Assembly (NCBI RefSeq): GCF_038024125.1
Contig: NZ_CP150662.1
Location: 451,501 to 515,500 of the forward strand
DNA from: Polaribacter gangjinensis
Lineage (GTDB): Bacteria; Bacteroidota; Bacteroidia; Flavobacteriales; Flavobacteriaceae
Reading direction: 5' to 3'
DNA length: 64,000 nucleotides
Shown: positions 63,653 to 64,000 of the stretch, one piece after another
How positions within the stretch are numbered: position 1 is the stretch's first letter
Layout: every line of letters starts with the position of its first letter
The notes under the pieces: generated by a model
Told to the model about the DNA's origin: nothing
Databases searched by the model: none
The model's input: only the letters and a program-made list of their open reading frames with translations
Made by a program: the position numbers and the translations under genes

Positions 63653-64000
63653 TTAGGATTCTAAATTTTCAATTCGTTGCAATAAAGTTGGATGCGAATA
63701 ATGTACAAAAACATAGGCTGGATGTGGCGTTAAATTACTCAAACTATTTTTTGATAATTTTTTGAGTGATGAAACTAAGAATTTTCCATCAAACGTATTT
63801 TTTGCAAAATCATCTGCTTGGTATTCAAATTTTCTAGACACAATATTCATTAATAAACCAGTAATTTCTGAAATGGGTGAGTATAAAATTCCGAAAGCGA
63901 TCAATCCAATATGAAAGCTTGGTATTGAAATACTTAACGCATTTGATAATAGGGGAGAACTGATAAAAAATGACAGTAAATAAAGCATAAATCCAGTTAA
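63653..64000 (-). CDS. M48 family metallopeptidase (Ste24-like), C-terminal part
   Basis: Minus-strand frame open from the window edge to the stop at 63653; the N-terminal part with the HExxH motif lies outside. The visible part has a membrane segment (SFHIGLIAFGILYSPISEIT) and then SRKFEYQADDFAKNTFDG, which contains the third zinc ligand Glu and the following Asp of M48 peptidases, and TPHPAYVFVHYSHPTLLQRI, the typical C-terminal motif. This matches CAAX-protease-type Ste24 endopeptidases. It precedes rel by 58 bp. Confidence 0.88.
   Translation of the reverse strand, partial: LTGFMLYLLSFFISSPLLSNALSISIPSFHIGLIAFGILYSPISEITGLLMNIVSRKFEYQADDFAKNTFDGKFLVSSLKKLSKNSLSNLTPHPAYVFVHYSHPTLLQRIENLES

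Noticed and set aside
1..64000. tRNA genes, prophage or integrative element
   Set aside because: No cloverleaf-like sequence, integrase, transposase or phage structural gene was recognised; composition looks even across the window.

Overview
The window comes from a low-G+C (about one third) member of the Bacteroidota, most likely a Flavobacteriaceae (Polaribacter/Tenacibaculum/Flavobacterium-like). The evidence is promoters of the TTTG / TAnnTTTG type, weak Shine-Dalgarno signals, TonB-dependent receptors, lineage families (DUF4290, DUF1835, DUF6452/DUF6048, OstA-like protein), a MutS2 without Smr domain, and a DnaJ with a reduced zinc finger. It reads as ordinary chromosome: no insertion sequence, prophage, integrase, CRISPR array, tRNA or rRNA was seen. 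Both ends cut through genes (a LuxC-type acyl-CoA reductase on the left, an M48 peptidase on the right).

Layout. 1-9.3 kb: acyl-CoA reductase and divergent ferredoxin, ychF, a TonB-dependent receptor with an AraC regulator and gcvT, then a peptidase P / SDR / VF530-family run. 9.3-15.7 kb, minus strand: topB (carrying two in-frame palindromic repeats), tex, a GNAT acetyltransferase and lysA. 16-22 kb: a DUF2975-XRE pair, then parE-parC-DUF2834. 21.9-25.3 kb: a B12 uptake locus (BtuF-like lipoprotein, cobalamin riboswitch, BtuB-like receptor). 25.3-27.2 kb: a satD-DUF3307-hypothetical operon with three palindromic sites upstream. 27.4-36.6 kb, plus strand: uvrD/pcrA, DUF4290, murA, grpE-dnaJ, rnpB, aconitase. 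36.7-46.8 kb: mutS2 and ung from overlapping divergent promoters, a 46-residue lipoprotein, then a long minus-strand series of metabolic and envelope genes. 47.2-51.6 kb: guaB, a class III aminotransferase and an OstA-like protein.

The most coherent accessory system is 51.7-59.5 kb, a nitrite-reduction and nitric-oxide module. It contains a lipoprotein copper nitrite reductase fused to cytochrome c, a NirV/FGE-like protein, a metal-binding SCO copper chaperone, an iron-sulfur repair (RIC) protein and an outer-membrane porin, apparently one operon. An Rrf2 regulator is divergent from it, and a nearby RIC paralog that has lost its N-terminal Cys-Cys motif is divergent from a PLP decarboxylase. 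Three promoters here carry the same FNR-like palindrome (TGAT-N4-ATCA) at exactly the same distance (29.5 bp) from the -7 element. A separate 20-bp inverted repeat sits over the nirK start site and over the Rrf2 -7 element. Together they suggest activation by a Crp/Fnr-type protein and repression by the local Rrf2 protein. No NO or N2O reductase gene is in the window.

59.5-64 kb returns to housekeeping genes: purA, fur, the bifunctional rel/spoT gene and the M48 peptidase.
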